Positions 32,984-42,466 are shown, counted from the stretch's first letter. The stretch is 64,000 nt of DNA from Chromobacterium vaccinii (GCF_000971335.1 NZ_JZJL01000012.1:49885-113884), one strand, 5' to 3'. Numbers and translations are program-made. Notes: generated from the letters alone by a model not told the origin.

Positions 32984-34234
32984 TCAATGCTTCTCGCCCT
33001 TGCTGGCGGTACTGCCGGCGCGCAGGGATTTGATCGTCAGAAAGTTGGCGTAGACGCCCGGCGCGCCAGAGGAGCCGCCGTCTTGGATGCCGGCGTCGCT
33101 CATCATCGCGTAGTAGGCATCCGGGCGGGACAGGGCGGCGAGCATGAAGCCGGTGCGCAGGTAGTTGGTTTCGCCGCCGTGCTTGCTGGTGTTGTCGCTG
33201 CTGCCATCCACCCGGCCGGAGTAGTCGCGGTCGCCCAGGCGCATCACGTCAGCCACGGTGTCGCCGAACGGCTCCATCTGCTTGGCGGCGAGGCCGTAAC
33301 GGCCGCTCAGGAACAGGCGGTAGAAGCCGTACACGTCCATGCTGCCGTGATTGCAGTCCTCGCCGCCGGTGGCCGGCATGGCGTAGGCCCAGTTGTAGGC
33401 CGCTTTGCCGGCTTTGTCTGTATAGCGGGTGAGGCCGGACTGGAAAAACCAGTCGAGATTGGTTTTGACGATGGCGTCGTAGCGTTGGACGCGGGCCGGA
33501 TCGTCTTTCAGCAGTTCATGGGCCTGGGCCAGGTTCATGAAACCATAATCGAACATCATCTGCTGATACCAAGGCACCGGCTTGCCGCCTTGGTATGGCG
33601 AGTTGTCGGCGAAATACATGCGGCCGTCCTTCATCGTCAGCAGCGATTTCAGGATGTGCTGGTCCACAGTCTTGTCGGCTTCGGCGAGATAAGTCTTGGC
33701 GCGTTGCAGATAGGTGGCGCCGAAGCGGTAGCGGTCGCCGCCCGCTACATTTTGCTTGTACAGCACCGGGGTCTTGAGGATCGCGCGGGCGCAGCTTGCG
33801 AGATGACCGACCGGATCGCCTTGCTCGCCGCCAGTCTGAATCGGGGATTTGTCCGGAGTGTTCGGCCATACCGGGTCGATGCGGCCGGTCCAGATCATGC
33901 GCTGGCCGGAAGGGGCAGGCAGCATGTCGTTGCGCTGCGACAGCAGGGTGTCGCAGTAGTCGGTCATTTTGTCGATGATTTCCTTGCGCGGAGCGATATC
34001 GTAAACCTGGGACATCGCCTTCATCGCCTGGCCATCGCTGCCCTGGCTCCACATTTCTCCGGACTCGGAGGCGATGGGTTGCATGCCCTGGATGAAGCCG
34101 ATGAAGGACTGGATTTCATTGCCGGTGACCGGGCCGTCCAGGCTGTCCACCGTCATGGGCGCGGCCTGTGCGCCGGCGTATGCGGCGCCGAGGCACAGCG
34201 CCAGGGTCAGCTCACGGGTGTATTTTACTTTCAT
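32984..34234 (-). CDS. Secreted protein of unknown function, possible alpha/alpha-toroid carbohydrate enzyme (copy 2)
   Basis: 416 residues with a signal peptide (MKVKYTRELTLALCLGAAYAGAQA/AP). It is clearly homologous along its whole length to the product of the 31509 gene; by eye more than half of the positions agree. Shared blocks are MTVDSLDGPVTxNEIQSF, MIWTGRIDPVWPNTPDKSPI, QTGGEQGDPVGHL, YLQRAKTYLxxADKTVDQHI, FQSGLTRYTDKAG and NHGSMDVYGFYRLF. The many aromatic and acidic conserved positions fit a carbohydrate-active enzyme, but this is inference. The tail (AGSTASKGEKH) is charged and disordered. Confidence 0.7.
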   Translation of the reverse strand: MKVKYTRELTLALCLGAAYAGAQAAPMTVDSLDGPVTGNEIQSFIGFIQGMQPIASESGEMWSQGSDGQAMKAMSQVYDIAPRKEIIDKMTDYCDTLLSQRNDMLPAPSGQRMIWTGRIDPVWPNTPDKSPIQTGGEQGDPVGHLASCARAILKTPVLYKQNVAGGDRYRFGATYLQRAKTYLAEADKTVDQHILKSLLTMKDGRMYFADNSPYQGGKPVPWYQQMMFDYGFMNLAQAHELLKDDPARVQRYDAIVKTNLDWFFQSGLTRYTDKAGKAAYNWAYAMPATGGEDCNHGSMDVYGFYRLFLSGRYGLAAKQMEPFGDTVADVMRLGDRDYSGRVDGSSDNTSKHGGETNYLRTGFMLAALSRPDAYYAMMSDAGIQDGGSSGAPGVYANFLTIKSLRAGSTASKGEKH

Positions 34235-34368
34235 ATGGCATTCCGTCTTGGCGAGTCAGGGATCTCCCGCGCGGGGTTGAGCGGGAGGCAATTAGCAAAA
34301 CGGAACGATGGCCAGGCGGGTTTACTAGATAGCGAAGTTAAATAAAATTTAATATTTCGCCAGAAAAA

Positions 34369-35166
34369 CTACGTGGCATTGTTGCGAATCAGCTCGCGCC
34401 CATGCGCGATCAGGTGATGGGCGATGGAGATCGGCGAGGGCAGCGTGGGCAGCGCGTCGATGTCAAACCAGCCGGCATCCTCGATTTCGCCTTCCTGGGG
34501 GCGGATGTCTCCGCCGTCGTATTCCGCGGTGAAGGCCAGCATCAGCGAGTGCGGGAAAGGCCAGGACTGGGAGAAGGCGTAGCGCAGGTTTTTCACCTTG
34601 ATGCCCACTTCCTCCCAGGTTTCGCGGTGCACGCACTCTTCCAGCGTTTCGCCCGGTTCGACGAAGCCGGCCAGCGCGCTGTACATGCCGGGCGTGAAAT
34701 GCGGGCTGCGGGCCAGCAGCAGTTCGCGGCCGCGGCGGACCAGCACCATCATGGCGGGGGAGATGCGGGGGTAGTACAGCTGGCCGCAACTGGGGCAGTG
34801 ACGGCCCAGCTGGTCGCTGTTTGCCGCCAGCGGCGTGGCGCAGTGGCCGCAGAAACGGTGGCTGTGGAAGAACTGGCGCAGCTGGGCGGCGCGGGCGGCC
34901 GCCTGCACCTGGGCCGCGGGCATGGCCATCAGCGCCGGCCGCAGAGACAGCCATTCTCCCGCTTGCGGCGGAGCTTCGCCGACCAGGTCCGCCATGAACA
35001 GATTGCTGCCTTCGTGGATGCCGAGAAAGCGCTGGCCGGTCAGCGCGCAGCCGGCAGGCGGATGCGGCGGCAACTGCTGGTTTTGCAGCCAGAGCAGGCC
35101 GCCGTTGAAGACGCACCAGCGCGCGGGCAGTTCCGGCGCCGGCTGTTGCGGGAGTTCGAAAGGCAT
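34369..35166 (-). CDS. nudC: NAD(H) pyrophosphatase NudC (RNA deNADding-type Nudix enzyme)
   Basis: 265 residues. N-terminal domain, then a zinc ribbon with four cysteines (FCGHCATPL and HCPSCGQLYYPR, about 98-120), then a Nudix domain with the box GFVEPGETLEECVHRETWEEVGI and the NudC-specific QSWPFPHSLM. It hydrolyses NADH, or NAD caps on RNA, to NMN(H) and AMP. The start at 35166 is preceded by a poor ribosome site. Confidence 0.95.
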   Translation of the reverse strand: MPFELPQQPAPELPARWCVFNGGLLWLQNQQLPPHPPAGCALTGQRFLGIHEGSNLFMADLVGEAPPQAGEWLSLRPALMAMPAAQVQAAARAAQLRQFFHSHRFCGHCATPLAANSDQLGRHCPSCGQLYYPRISPAMMVLVRRGRELLLARSPHFTPGMYSALAGFVEPGETLEECVHRETWEEVGIKVKNLRYAFSQSWPFPHSLMLAFTAEYDGGDIRPQEGEIEDAGWFDIDALPTLPSPISIAHHLIAHGRELIRNNAT

Positions 35167-35191
35167 AAAGGGGCGATCCGATTGGAATCGC

Positions 35192-36325
35192 TCAGTTTAC
35201 GCCGACTCCCGGCTCGGCGTACATCCAGTGCTCGCTCTGGCGCCGCACCACTTCGCTCAGCGAACCGCTCTGCTCGAACACTTGGCGCAGCCAGCGGCTG
35301 TCGCTATGGCATTTCAATGCCCGTTGGCGCAGCGCCGCCAGCTGGCGCTGGCTGCCCAGCGCCTCGGCGTGCGGTTCCAGCGCGCGCAGCGTGTCCAGCA
35401 GGTCTTCCTGCAGTCCCAGCTGGTTCTTGGAGCGGGCATCCACCATCACGCCGTCGAAGCCGAAGCGGCAGGCCTGGAAGCGGTTGTAGCTATAGGTGAG
35501 GTAGGGCTCGGAGCAGATGTCGTTCCACTCTTCCTCGAAGCAGCGCCGAGCCAGCATCTGGGCGTAGGCGGCCAGCAGCACCGGGGTCTCGATGGAAAGC
35601 GGGGTGTCGCAGATGCGGATTTCCACGGTGCCGTATTCCGGCTTGGGCCGGATGTCCCAATAGAAGTCCTTCATGCTGGCGACGATGCCCAGCGCCTCCA
35701 TCCGCTCGAAGTAGTCGTTGAACGCGCTCCAGCTATCCACCACCGGCATGCAGCCGGACAGCGGGAAGGCGTTGACGCTGGTCAGCCGCGAAGTCTGGAA
35801 CGAGGTGTCCACGCCCTGGTGGAACGGCGATGACGCCGACAGCGCGATGAAGTGCGGGATATAGCGGGCCAGGTAGTGGGTGAGCCGCACCGCGGCGTCG
35901 CCGTCCGGACAGCCGATGTGAATGTGCTGGCCGTAGACGGTGAACTGCTTGGCCAGGTAGCCATACAGCTCGGACACCAGGTGGTAGCGTTCCTTGGGGT
36001 AGATGCGCTGGTCTTCCCAGTGCTGGAACGGATGGGCGCCGCCGCCGGCCAGACCCAGATTGAGCTTGTGGGCGCTGTCCACCAGCAGCTTGCGAATGGC
36101 GAGCAGCTCTTCCAGCATCGCGTTGACGTCGCTATGGACAGCGGTGCCGATTTCTATCATGCCCTGGGTGATCTCGGGCTTGATGTCGAAGCCGTGCGGC
36201 TTGCGGTTGATCTGCAGCAGCAGATCGTCGGAACCGCGGGTGAGATTGTAGTCGCGGCGGTTCAGTATCATCAGTTCCAGCTCCACGCCCAGGGTGAGCG
36301 GCTGGCTTTGGTTGAATTCAAGCAT
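35192..36325 (-). CDS. YbdK-type carboxylate-amine ligase (GCS2 family)
   Basis: 377 residues of the glutamate-cysteine ligase 2 family: PLTLGVELELMILNRRDYNLT at the start (metal-binding Glu residues), EITQGMIEIGT, GQHIHIGCPDGDAAVR and GTVEIRICDTPLS. YbdK has weak gamma-glutamylcysteine synthetase activity in vitro; its true role is unknown. Its start codon overlaps the end of the upstream antiporter gene by eight bases, so the two are coupled. Confidence 0.92.
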   Translation of the reverse strand: MLEFNQSQPLTLGVELELMILNRRDYNLTRGSDDLLLQINRKPHGFDIKPEITQGMIEIGTAVHSDVNAMLEELLAIRKLLVDSAHKLNLGLAGGGAHPFQHWEDQRIYPKERYHLVSELYGYLAKQFTVYGQHIHIGCPDGDAAVRLTHYLARYIPHFIALSASSPFHQGVDTSFQTSRLTSVNAFPLSGCMPVVDSWSAFNDYFERMEALGIVASMKDFYWDIRPKPEYGTVEIRICDTPLSIETPVLLAAYAQMLARRCFEEEWNDICSEPYLTYSYNRFQACRFGFDGVMVDARSKNQLGLQEDLLDTLRALEPHAEALGSQRQLAALRQRALKCHSDSRWLRQVFEQSGSLSEVVRRQSEHWMYAEPGVGVN

Positions 36326-37523
36326 GGCTGGCTCCTGCGGTTTCGCCGGCCAGGCGCAAGGCCAGCCGGGTGAGGACGGGGGCGACGATCTCGTTGATCA
36401 GCAGCGCGGCCATCAGCGCCGCGCTGAAGCTGGCGGCGGCTTCGCCCAGCGACACGATGCCCAGGCCCAGCAGCAGCGCGGAGCCGCTGTTCATCGGGCT
36501 GAGCGCCAGCCCCAGCCAGGCTCCCTGTTTGCGGGAGAGGCCGTTGCCGCGCGCGGCCAGCCACCACACCAGCATGCCGATGCCGCTGCGCAGGATCAGG
36601 CACAGCAGCGCCAGTTGCCAGTGCGAGGCCAGCGCCTGCGGCGACAGGTGGGCACCGGCGGAGACGAAGAAGGCGACGGTGAAAACATGGCTCAGCGACA
36701 GGATGCCTGGCTCGCTGACGGTGTAGCCGTGGCGCAGCGTGCGGGTGCTCATGCCGGCCACCAGCAGCGCTAGTAGGGCCAGCAGCTGCAGCATGTCGGC
36801 GGCGCCGACCAGCAGCGCGATCAGGCCGAACAGCAGCACGCGCTGCGCCTCGCGCTGGTGGCCGCCCAGCCAGCGGTTGAGCTGGGTGATGACCAGGCCG
36901 GCGACCAGGCCCAGCGCCACCGAGCCCAGGATCAGCCAGCCCGGCATCAGGATGCCGTCTTCCACGCTGTGGTCGGCGGAAAGATGGGTGTAGGACAGCG
37001 CCAGCGCGAAGCCGGCCATCGCCAGCAGGCTGGACAGCGCGGTGGCGGTCAGCAGCCGCTCGCTGACCTGGCCGTCGGCGCGCGATTCGCGCACGATCTC
37101 TAGCACCACGATGGGCGAGGTGGCCATGCCCAACGCCGCCAGCATCAGGCTGGCCGGCGCGCCGAAGCCGTTGCCGTTCAGCAGCGCGAACAGCGCGCCG
37201 AACACCAGCAGGCAGTAGAGCAGGGTGGTGGCGAGCAGGGTTTTCTCCACCCGCAGCCAGCGCAGGTCCACGCGGCGGCCGGCTTCGAACAGCGCGATGC
37301 CCAGCGCCAGCTGCACGAACAGCGAGGCTTCGTTCAGCAATTGCTGATTGAGCAGGTTGAGATTGTAGGGGCCGATGATGAGGCCGGTGACGATGTAGCC
37401 GGTGATGGCGGGCAGGCGCGCCACGCGCACCGCGATCTGGCCGCCTATCACGCCCAGCGCCAGCAGAATGCCGAACGCTGCCAGCGGGTTCAGCATCAGA
37501 TTGTGCCAGAGAGGGAGGGTCAT
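36318..37523 (-). CDS. Kef-type (CPA2) monovalent cation:proton antiporter
   Basis: 401 residues with 11-12 membrane helices, no C-terminal TrkA-N domain, so a short CPA2 antiporter. Conserved parts include RLPAITGYIVTGLIIGPYNL and FVQLALGIALFEAGRRVDL at the N-terminus. The 8-base overlap with ybdK suggests that the ligase product may gate it or share a stress role, as glutathione compounds gate KefB/KefC. This is inference. Confidence 0.9.
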   Translation of the reverse strand: MTLPLWHNLMLNPLAAFGILLALGVIGGQIAVRVARLPAITGYIVTGLIIGPYNLNLLNQQLLNEASLFVQLALGIALFEAGRRVDLRWLRVEKTLLATTLLYCLLVFGALFALLNGNGFGAPASLMLAALGMATSPIVVLEIVRESRADGQVSERLLTATALSSLLAMAGFALALSYTHLSADHSVEDGILMPGWLILGSVALGLVAGLVITQLNRWLGGHQREAQRVLLFGLIALLVGAADMLQLLALLALLVAGMSTRTLRHGYTVSEPGILSLSHVFTVAFFVSAGAHLSPQALASHWQLALLCLILRSGIGMLVWWLAARGNGLSRKQGAWLGLALSPMNSGSALLLGLGIVSLGEAAASFSAALMAALLINEIVAPVLTRLALRLAGETAGASHA

Positions 37524-37586
37524 TATGGTTTCTCCTGTATTGCGGGGCGGGGCATTGAATTGCTCCTTCCCCGCCCTAAGGTATCA

Positions 37587-38417
37587 ATGACTGACGCGAT
37601 TCCGAGCCAAGAGTTCATGCTATTAGACTGGATGCGCCGCCTGGGCGGCAAACGGATATCGGCCGCCTTGCTGTCGCGGTTGCGGGACGAGGCGGGCGGC
37701 ATGCCGCTGCTGGTCGGTTTGTCGACCGAAGAAACAGACCGTTTGGTCAGGCTGGCCGGCGAACTGCTGCTGGCCAAGACCATCACCGGCCTGGAAGACA
37801 TGGAAGTGGACGACGCCATGCGCTGCCGGCTGGCCCTGCAACTGGCGTTGCCGGGCATGAACCTGGGCATGCGCGCCTATGAAAACTGGCGCGAGGCGAT
37901 ACTGTACCCGGCCCCGTTCGTGGCGCGCAACCGCTGGCAGGACGGGATAGGGCTCACCCACGAGGGCGAGCAGGTGCTGATCGGCCAGGCGCACTACCAG
38001 GGACCGCTGGTGTTTTCCTGGCCGGACGTCAACGAATCGCCGTTGCTGGACGGCTGGAACGTGGTGATCCACGAGACGGCCCACCAGTTCGACATGCTGG
38101 ACGGACCGGCCAACGGCGCGCCGCCCTTGCACAAGGGCATGGACCGCGCCGCGTGGAGCCGGGCCTGGAACCAGGCCTACCGGCAGTTCTGCCGCGAGGT
38201 GGACCACGGGGTGGAGGGCTGGCTGGACCCGTACGCCAGCGAGAACCCGGCCGAGTTCTTCGCCGTGCTCAGCGAGGCCTTCTTCGAAATCCCGCATCTG
38301 GCGCGGCGGGATTATCCCGAGCTGTACCGACTGCTGAGCCAGTTCTATCGCCAGGACCCGGCGGCCAGGCTGCCGCCGGTGGACGAGAACAGCGTGATGC
38401 CGGTTCAGCCCTCCTGA
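37587..38417 (+). CDS. mtfA: MtfA-family zinc-dependent peptidase
   Basis: 276 residues from the ATG at 37587 (AAGG five bases upstream; the open frame extends much further but overlaps the antiporter). The zinc site is VVIHETAHQFDMLDG (HExxH) and a downstream Glu lies in ENPAEFFAVLSEAFFE. MtfA of E. coli binds the Mlc repressor and is an aminopeptidase linked to glucose PTS control. The gene is divergent from the antiporter, and its last 13 bases overlap the convergent MFS gene. Confidence 0.93.
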   Translation: MTDAIPSQEFMLLDWMRRLGGKRISAALLSRLRDEAGGMPLLVGLSTEETDRLVRLAGELLLAKTITGLEDMEVDDAMRCRLALQLALPGMNLGMRAYENWREAILYPAPFVARNRWQDGIGLTHEGEQVLIGQAHYQGPLVFSWPDVNESPLLDGWNVVIHETAHQFDMLDGPANGAPPLHKGMDRAAWSRAWNQAYRQFCREVDHGVEGWLDPYASENPAEFFAVLSEAFFEIPHLARRDYPELYRLLSQFYRQDPAARLPPVDENSVMPVQPS

Positions 38418-39718
38418 GCCAGCGCCGCCGAGCCGGTTTTCCTGCCGGCGAACAGCAGGTAGCAGCCCACCAGCAGGCCGATCAGGCATTGCAGCATCAG
38501 GTAGTAGGCCGGCGCCAGCGCATCGTACTTCAGCCAGATGGACAGCAGGATGGGGGTGAGTCCGCCGGCGAAGGCGTAGGCGACGTTATACGAGAAGGAC
38601 AGGCCGGAGAAGCGCACCTGCGGCGGGAAGGCGCGCACCATCACCAGCGGCACCGCGCCGACGATGCCCACGCTGAAGCCCAGCAGCGGATACAGGGTGT
38701 ACAGCTGGCCGGCGTGCGCCGCCATCGACGAGTAGAACGCGTAGCTGCTGACCGCCAGCAGCAGGCTGCCGCCGATGAAGGTGGGGCCGCTGCCCAGGCG
38801 GTCGCTGGACACGCCCGCCACCAGGCAGCCCAGCGTCAGCGCGACGATGGCCAGGCTGTTGGCGCGCAGCGTGTCCACCGCCGGCAGGCCGAACTGCTTT
38901 TGCAGATAGGCCGGCGCCATCAGGATGGCGACGACGATGGAGATGGCCAGGAACCAGGTGACGAACATCGACAGCGCGACGGCGGCCTTATGCTTCTTCA
39001 GCACGGTTTTCAGCGGCAGCTCCTCGGACAGGGCCTTGCGCGCCTGCATCTCGGCGAAAACCGGCGTCTCGTGCAGCCATTGGCGCAGCTGCATCGCCAC
39101 CAAGCCGAACACGCCGCCCACCAGGAAGGGCACGCGCCATGCCCAGTCGGCGATCTGTTGCGGGCTGAAAGCCAGGTTGATCGCAGTGGCGATCAGCGAG
39201 CCCAGCAGGATGCCTATGGTCAGGCCGGAGGTGATCACGCTGCAGGCGAAGCCAGTGTGGCGCGCCGGCGCGTGTTCGGCGACGAACACCCAGGCTCCCG
39301 GCACTTCGCCGCCTATCGCCGCGCCCTGCAGGATGCGCATCGCCAGCAGCAGCAGCGGAGCGGCCATGCCGATTTCGTGATAGGTGGGCAGCATGCCCAT
39401 GGCCAGCGTCGGCAGCGCCATCAGCACGATGCTCAGCGTGAACATGCGCTTGCGGCCCATCAGGTCGCCGAAATGCGCCATCACGATGCCGCCCAGCGGG
39501 CGCGCCAGATAGCCGGCGGCGAAGATGCCGAAGGTCTGCAGCTGGCTCAGCCAGTCCGGCATGGACGGCGGGAAGAACAGCTTGCCCAGCACCACGGCGA
39601 AAAACACGAAGATGATGAAGTCGTAGAACTCCAGCGCGCCGCCCAGCGCGGCCAGGAACAGCGTTTTGCAGTCCTGCCGGTTCAATGGGCGGTGCGGCGA
39701 GAGGGAGCGGGTGTCCAT
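38405..39718 (-). CDS. MFS transporter (metabolite:H+ symporter, ProP/KgtP type)
   Basis: 437 residues with 12 membrane helices. The family loop between helices 2 and 3 is ARPLGGIVMAHFGDLMGRKRMF, and GAAIGGEVPGAWVFVAEHAP follows, both typical of the MHS family that imports organic acids, proline/betaine or similar with protons. The substrate is not predictable. AAGGA lies nine bases before the ATG. The 3' end overlaps mtfA tail-to-tail. Confidence 0.92.
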   Translation of the reverse strand: MDTRSLSPHRPLNRQDCKTLFLAALGGALEFYDFIIFVFFAVVLGKLFFPPSMPDWLSQLQTFGIFAAGYLARPLGGIVMAHFGDLMGRKRMFTLSIVLMALPTLAMGMLPTYHEIGMAAPLLLLAMRILQGAAIGGEVPGAWVFVAEHAPARHTGFACSVITSGLTIGILLGSLIATAINLAFSPQQIADWAWRVPFLVGGVFGLVAMQLRQWLHETPVFAEMQARKALSEELPLKTVLKKHKAAVALSMFVTWFLAISIVVAILMAPAYLQKQFGLPAVDTLRANSLAIVALTLGCLVAGVSSDRLGSGPTFIGGSLLLAVSSYAFYSSMAAHAGQLYTLYPLLGFSVGIVGAVPLVMVRAFPPQVRFSGLSFSYNVAYAFAGGLTPILLSIWLKYDALAPAYYLMLQCLIGLLVGCYLLFAGRKTGSAALAQEG

Positions 39719-39913
39719 GCGGCGATTTCCTTTGTCTTGGTATGGTTATGCATCGACCGTATGGTTGTGGAATGTAAGGTCGTGCCGAGCAGATTAAATG
39801 ACGGCGGCGATGTCTGACAATAAGACTCGTTCGCGGCGCGCGGTTGTTCGGGCACTGTCTTCATCCGGCAATGCTAGACTCGGACCGTCGCGTATCGAAT
39901 CATGGAGGCTCCG

Positions 39914-40207
39914 ATGCTGGAGTTCATCGGCAGGATGCTGCTTGGCGTGCTGGACTTTGTCCTGGATCTTTACCTGATACGCGTGATCCGGCGGGGAAGG
40001 GGCCATCCGCCGCGTCCGATGGCGGAGGATGCCGCCAACCTGGCGCTATGGGAGTGGCTGATTCTTCCCATCTACGGCTTGGCGGCGGTGCTGGCCGGCT
40101 TCCTGATGCGCGCGGCGGGCGTTCCCATCTTCCTATGCGTGGCGATACCCGGCATCGCGGCGCTGGTCTGCGCGTTGAGGTCTTTCAGGAAACGGATGGA
40201 TCTCTAA
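39914..40207 (+). CDS. Small membrane protein of unknown function
   Basis: 97 residues from the ATG at 39914, with GGAGG five bases upstream; an ATG at 39902 overlaps that site and is less likely. Hydrophobic segments lie at about 4-22, 44-65 and 70-88, with a basic loop (RVIRRGRGHPPRP) between the first two and a basic end (RSFRKRMDL). No family recognised. Confidence 0.6.
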   Translation: MLEFIGRMLLGVLDFVLDLYLIRVIRRGRGHPPRPMAEDAANLALWEWLILPIYGLAAVLAGFLMRAAGVPIFLCVAIPGIAALVCALRSFRKRMDL

Positions 40208-40253
40208 GCCAGCTCATGTCGAGGCTGCGGCTATCCCGCGGCGGCTGGCGGAT

Positions 40254-40645
40254 CTAATCCGGACTGTCCTTACTCAGCGGAAAGGTCTTTGAGCTGGCGG
40301 CGTATTGTTTTGTCACTTCGGCATGGACCATCAGCCTGGATGGTTTCAGGATGGGGCCCGCCGCCGCGTATAGCCGGTCCGGATCGGGGCCGTACAGGTA
40401 CAAAAGCCGTCATTGCCGTCCAGGTGCAGTTCGGTTTCACCCAATTCGCCGGCCCTGGCGCGTTTGATCGCGCTGGCCAGTTTATGCTCCAGGGCGCGGA
40501 TTCTGGCGAGGTCTTGCGGGTAATAGTCGAAACGGACCGTGATGGCCGGTTCCGGCAGATTCCGGGCCGGTGGCGCGGCCGCGGCGCCGGTGGAAAGGGC
40601 GAGCAGAAGGGCGGAGAGAAGCTCCCGCATTGCAATATTGCGCAC
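40254..40645 (-). pseudogene. Frameshifted gene for a small secreted protein
   Basis: A GTG at 40645 (AGGA seven bases upstream) or the ATG at 40630 opens MRELLSALLLALSTGAAAAP, a clear signal peptide, and a coding frame up to LHLDGNDGF. Right after a run of four T the frame ends in Arg-rich nonsense, while the next frame continues sensibly as LYLYGPDPDRLYAAAGPILK to a TAG at 40256-40254. One extra T would restore a protein of about 130 residues. The family is not recognised. A real frameshift or a sequencing error are both possible. Confidence 0.6.
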
Positions 40646-40743
40646 GCTGGGTTCCTGAGAGAAAGATGAATCGCCATGATACGGGCCTGCTGGACCCATG
40701 TCGTGCAGCGGCGGGGCTGCGCCGGAACCGCAGCCTGTGTTTT

Positions 40744-41589
40744 TCATTTCACAGCCCCATCCATTCCCCGCATGAAGTAGCGCTGGCACAGCGCGAACAC
40801 CGCCAGCACCGGCAGGATAGTCAGCACCGCGCCGGCGGCGACCATCCGGGTGGAGGTGGCGAACGCGCCCTTCAGATAGAGCACGCCGACCGACAGCGGA
40901 TACAGATCCGGCGTTTTCAGCACCACGCTGGGCCAGACGTAGACGTTCCACGACCACACCAGCGTGAAGATGCCCAGCGTGGCGAGGTAGGGCAAGGACA
41001 GCGGCAGGCAGATGCGGCGGAACACCTGCCAGTCGCTGGCGCCGTCCATTCGCGCGGCGTCGACGATCTCGTCCGGAATCTCCTCGAACGCGTGCTTCAT
41101 CAGGTAGATGCCGAAAGCGCCGGCGATGGATGGCAGCACCACGCCCAGCCGGCTGTCGTCCAGGCCCAGCCGGCTGATGGTGACGTAGTTGCTGATGAAG
41201 TTGATCTCGCTGGGCAAGAGCAGGGTGGCGATGATGGCGTAGAACACCGCCTGCCGGCCGCGGAAGCGCAGCTTGGCCAGCGGAAACGCCGCCAGCGCCG
41301 ACACCGCCAGCGTGCCCAGCGTGGTCAGGCCGGAAATCCACAGCGAATTCCAGAAAAAGCGTCCCAGCGGGATGGCGTCCCACACCGCGGCGAAGTGTCG
41401 CCAGCCGGCGCCCTGAGGCCACAGCGGCGGCGGGAAGTCGAACACCTGCTCGCCGTCGCCTACGGCGATGCCCAGCGTCCACAGAACGGGATAGACGCAG
41501 GCGAAGGACAGCGCGAGCAGCAGCAGGTAGTCGGGCAGGCGGCGCAGCAGCTTGCGCGGCGCGGCGCGGTTCAGGGCGATGGCGGTCAT
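40744..41589 (-). CDS. Carbohydrate ABC transporter permease (MalG type)
   Basis: 281 residues, six membrane helices, with the ATPase-contact EAA loop EEIPDEIVDAARMDGASDWQ. It pairs with the MalF-type permease encoded just upstream (seven bases between) and with the binding protein at 42546. It belongs to the CUT1 family, oligosaccharide importers. No ATP-binding subunit is encoded nearby. Confidence 0.94.
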   Translation of the reverse strand: MTAIALNRAAPRKLLRRLPDYLLLLALSFACVYPVLWTLGIAVGDGEQVFDFPPPLWPQGAGWRHFAAVWDAIPLGRFFWNSLWISGLTTLGTLAVSALAAFPLAKLRFRGRQAVFYAIIATLLLPSEINFISNYVTISRLGLDDSRLGVVLPSIAGAFGIYLMKHAFEEIPDEIVDAARMDGASDWQVFRRICLPLSLPYLATLGIFTLVWSWNVYVWPSVVLKTPDLYPLSVGVLYLKGAFATSTRMVAAGAVLTILPVLAVFALCQRYFMRGMDGAVK

Positions 41590-41596
41590 GTCGTCC

Positions 41597-42466
41597 TCAG
41601 CGGTGATCGGCGCGGATCAGCTTGAAATTCAGCCAGGCCAGCAGCAGGCAGACCAGGGTCAGCACCAGGCCGGCGGCGCTGCCTCGGCCGAAATCCAGCT
41701 GGTTGAAGCCTTGGTGGAAGGCGTAGTAGAGCGCGGTGTAGGTGGAGTTCATCGGCGCGCCGCGCGTCATCACCAGCACCTCCTCGAAAGCCTTGATCGC
41801 GTCCAGCGTGGAGATCAGGCTGCAGAACAGGATGGTGGGCCTGAGCATGGGCAGGGTGATGCGCCAGAAGCGCTGCCAGGCATTGGCGCCGTCCAGCCGC
41901 GCGGCCTCCTGCATCTCGGCCGGAATCGCCTGCAAGCCGGCGAGATACAGCACCATGTAATAGCCGATGCCGCGCCAGAAAGTGACGAACATCACCGAAT
42001 ACAGCGCCAGGTCCTCGTCGCTGAGAAAACCGACATCATGTTCCTGCTTTACCCATCCCAGCCAGTGCAGCGCGCCGTTGAGCACGCCGTAGTCGGCGTA
42101 CATCCAGTTCCACATGATGCCCACCACCGACACTGTGGTGATCACCGGCAGGTAAAAGGCTGCGCGGAACCACTTGATGCCGGGCAGCGCCCGGTTCACC
42201 AGCACCGCCAGCGCGATGCCGGCCAGCTGGATGGCCGGCACCACCAGCAGGTAGCGCAGCGAGTTGCCCAGCGCCTGGATGAACACCGGGTCGTCCAGCA
42301 GGTAGCGGAAGTTGTCCAGGCCCACCCATTGTGGCGGTGAGACCAGATCGTAGCGGGTGAAGGCGACATAGCTGCCGAACAGCAGCGGCCAAAAAGTGAA
42401 CACACCCATCAGCAGCAGGGCGGGGGACAGGAACAGCCAGGCGTTGCGGGTGGAAGTCGGCATCAT
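41597..42466 (-). CDS. Carbohydrate ABC transporter permease (MalF/UgpA type)
   Basis: 289 residues, six membrane helices, with the EAA loop QAIPAEMQEAARLDGANAWQ. It is the first of the two CUT1 permeases. It follows the binding-protein gene after an 80-base gap that contains a terminator-like hairpin. Confidence 0.94.
   Translation of the reverse strand: MMPTSTRNAWLFLSPALLLMGVFTFWPLLFGSYVAFTRYDLVSPPQWVGLDNFRYLLDDPVFIQALGNSLRYLLVVPAIQLAGIALAVLVNRALPGIKWFRAAFYLPVITTVSVVGIMWNWMYADYGVLNGALHWLGWVKQEHDVGFLSDEDLALYSVMFVTFWRGIGYYMVLYLAGLQAIPAEMQEAARLDGANAWQRFWRITLPMLRPTILFCSLISTLDAIKAFEEVLVMTRGAPMNSTYTALYYAFHQGFNQLDFGRGSAAGLVLTLVCLLLAWLNFKLIRADHR

Noticed and set aside
38405..38417. Tail-to-tail overlap of mtfA and the MFS gene
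   Set aside because: Thirteen bases of convergent overlap are ordinary in compact genomes and both stops are well supported.
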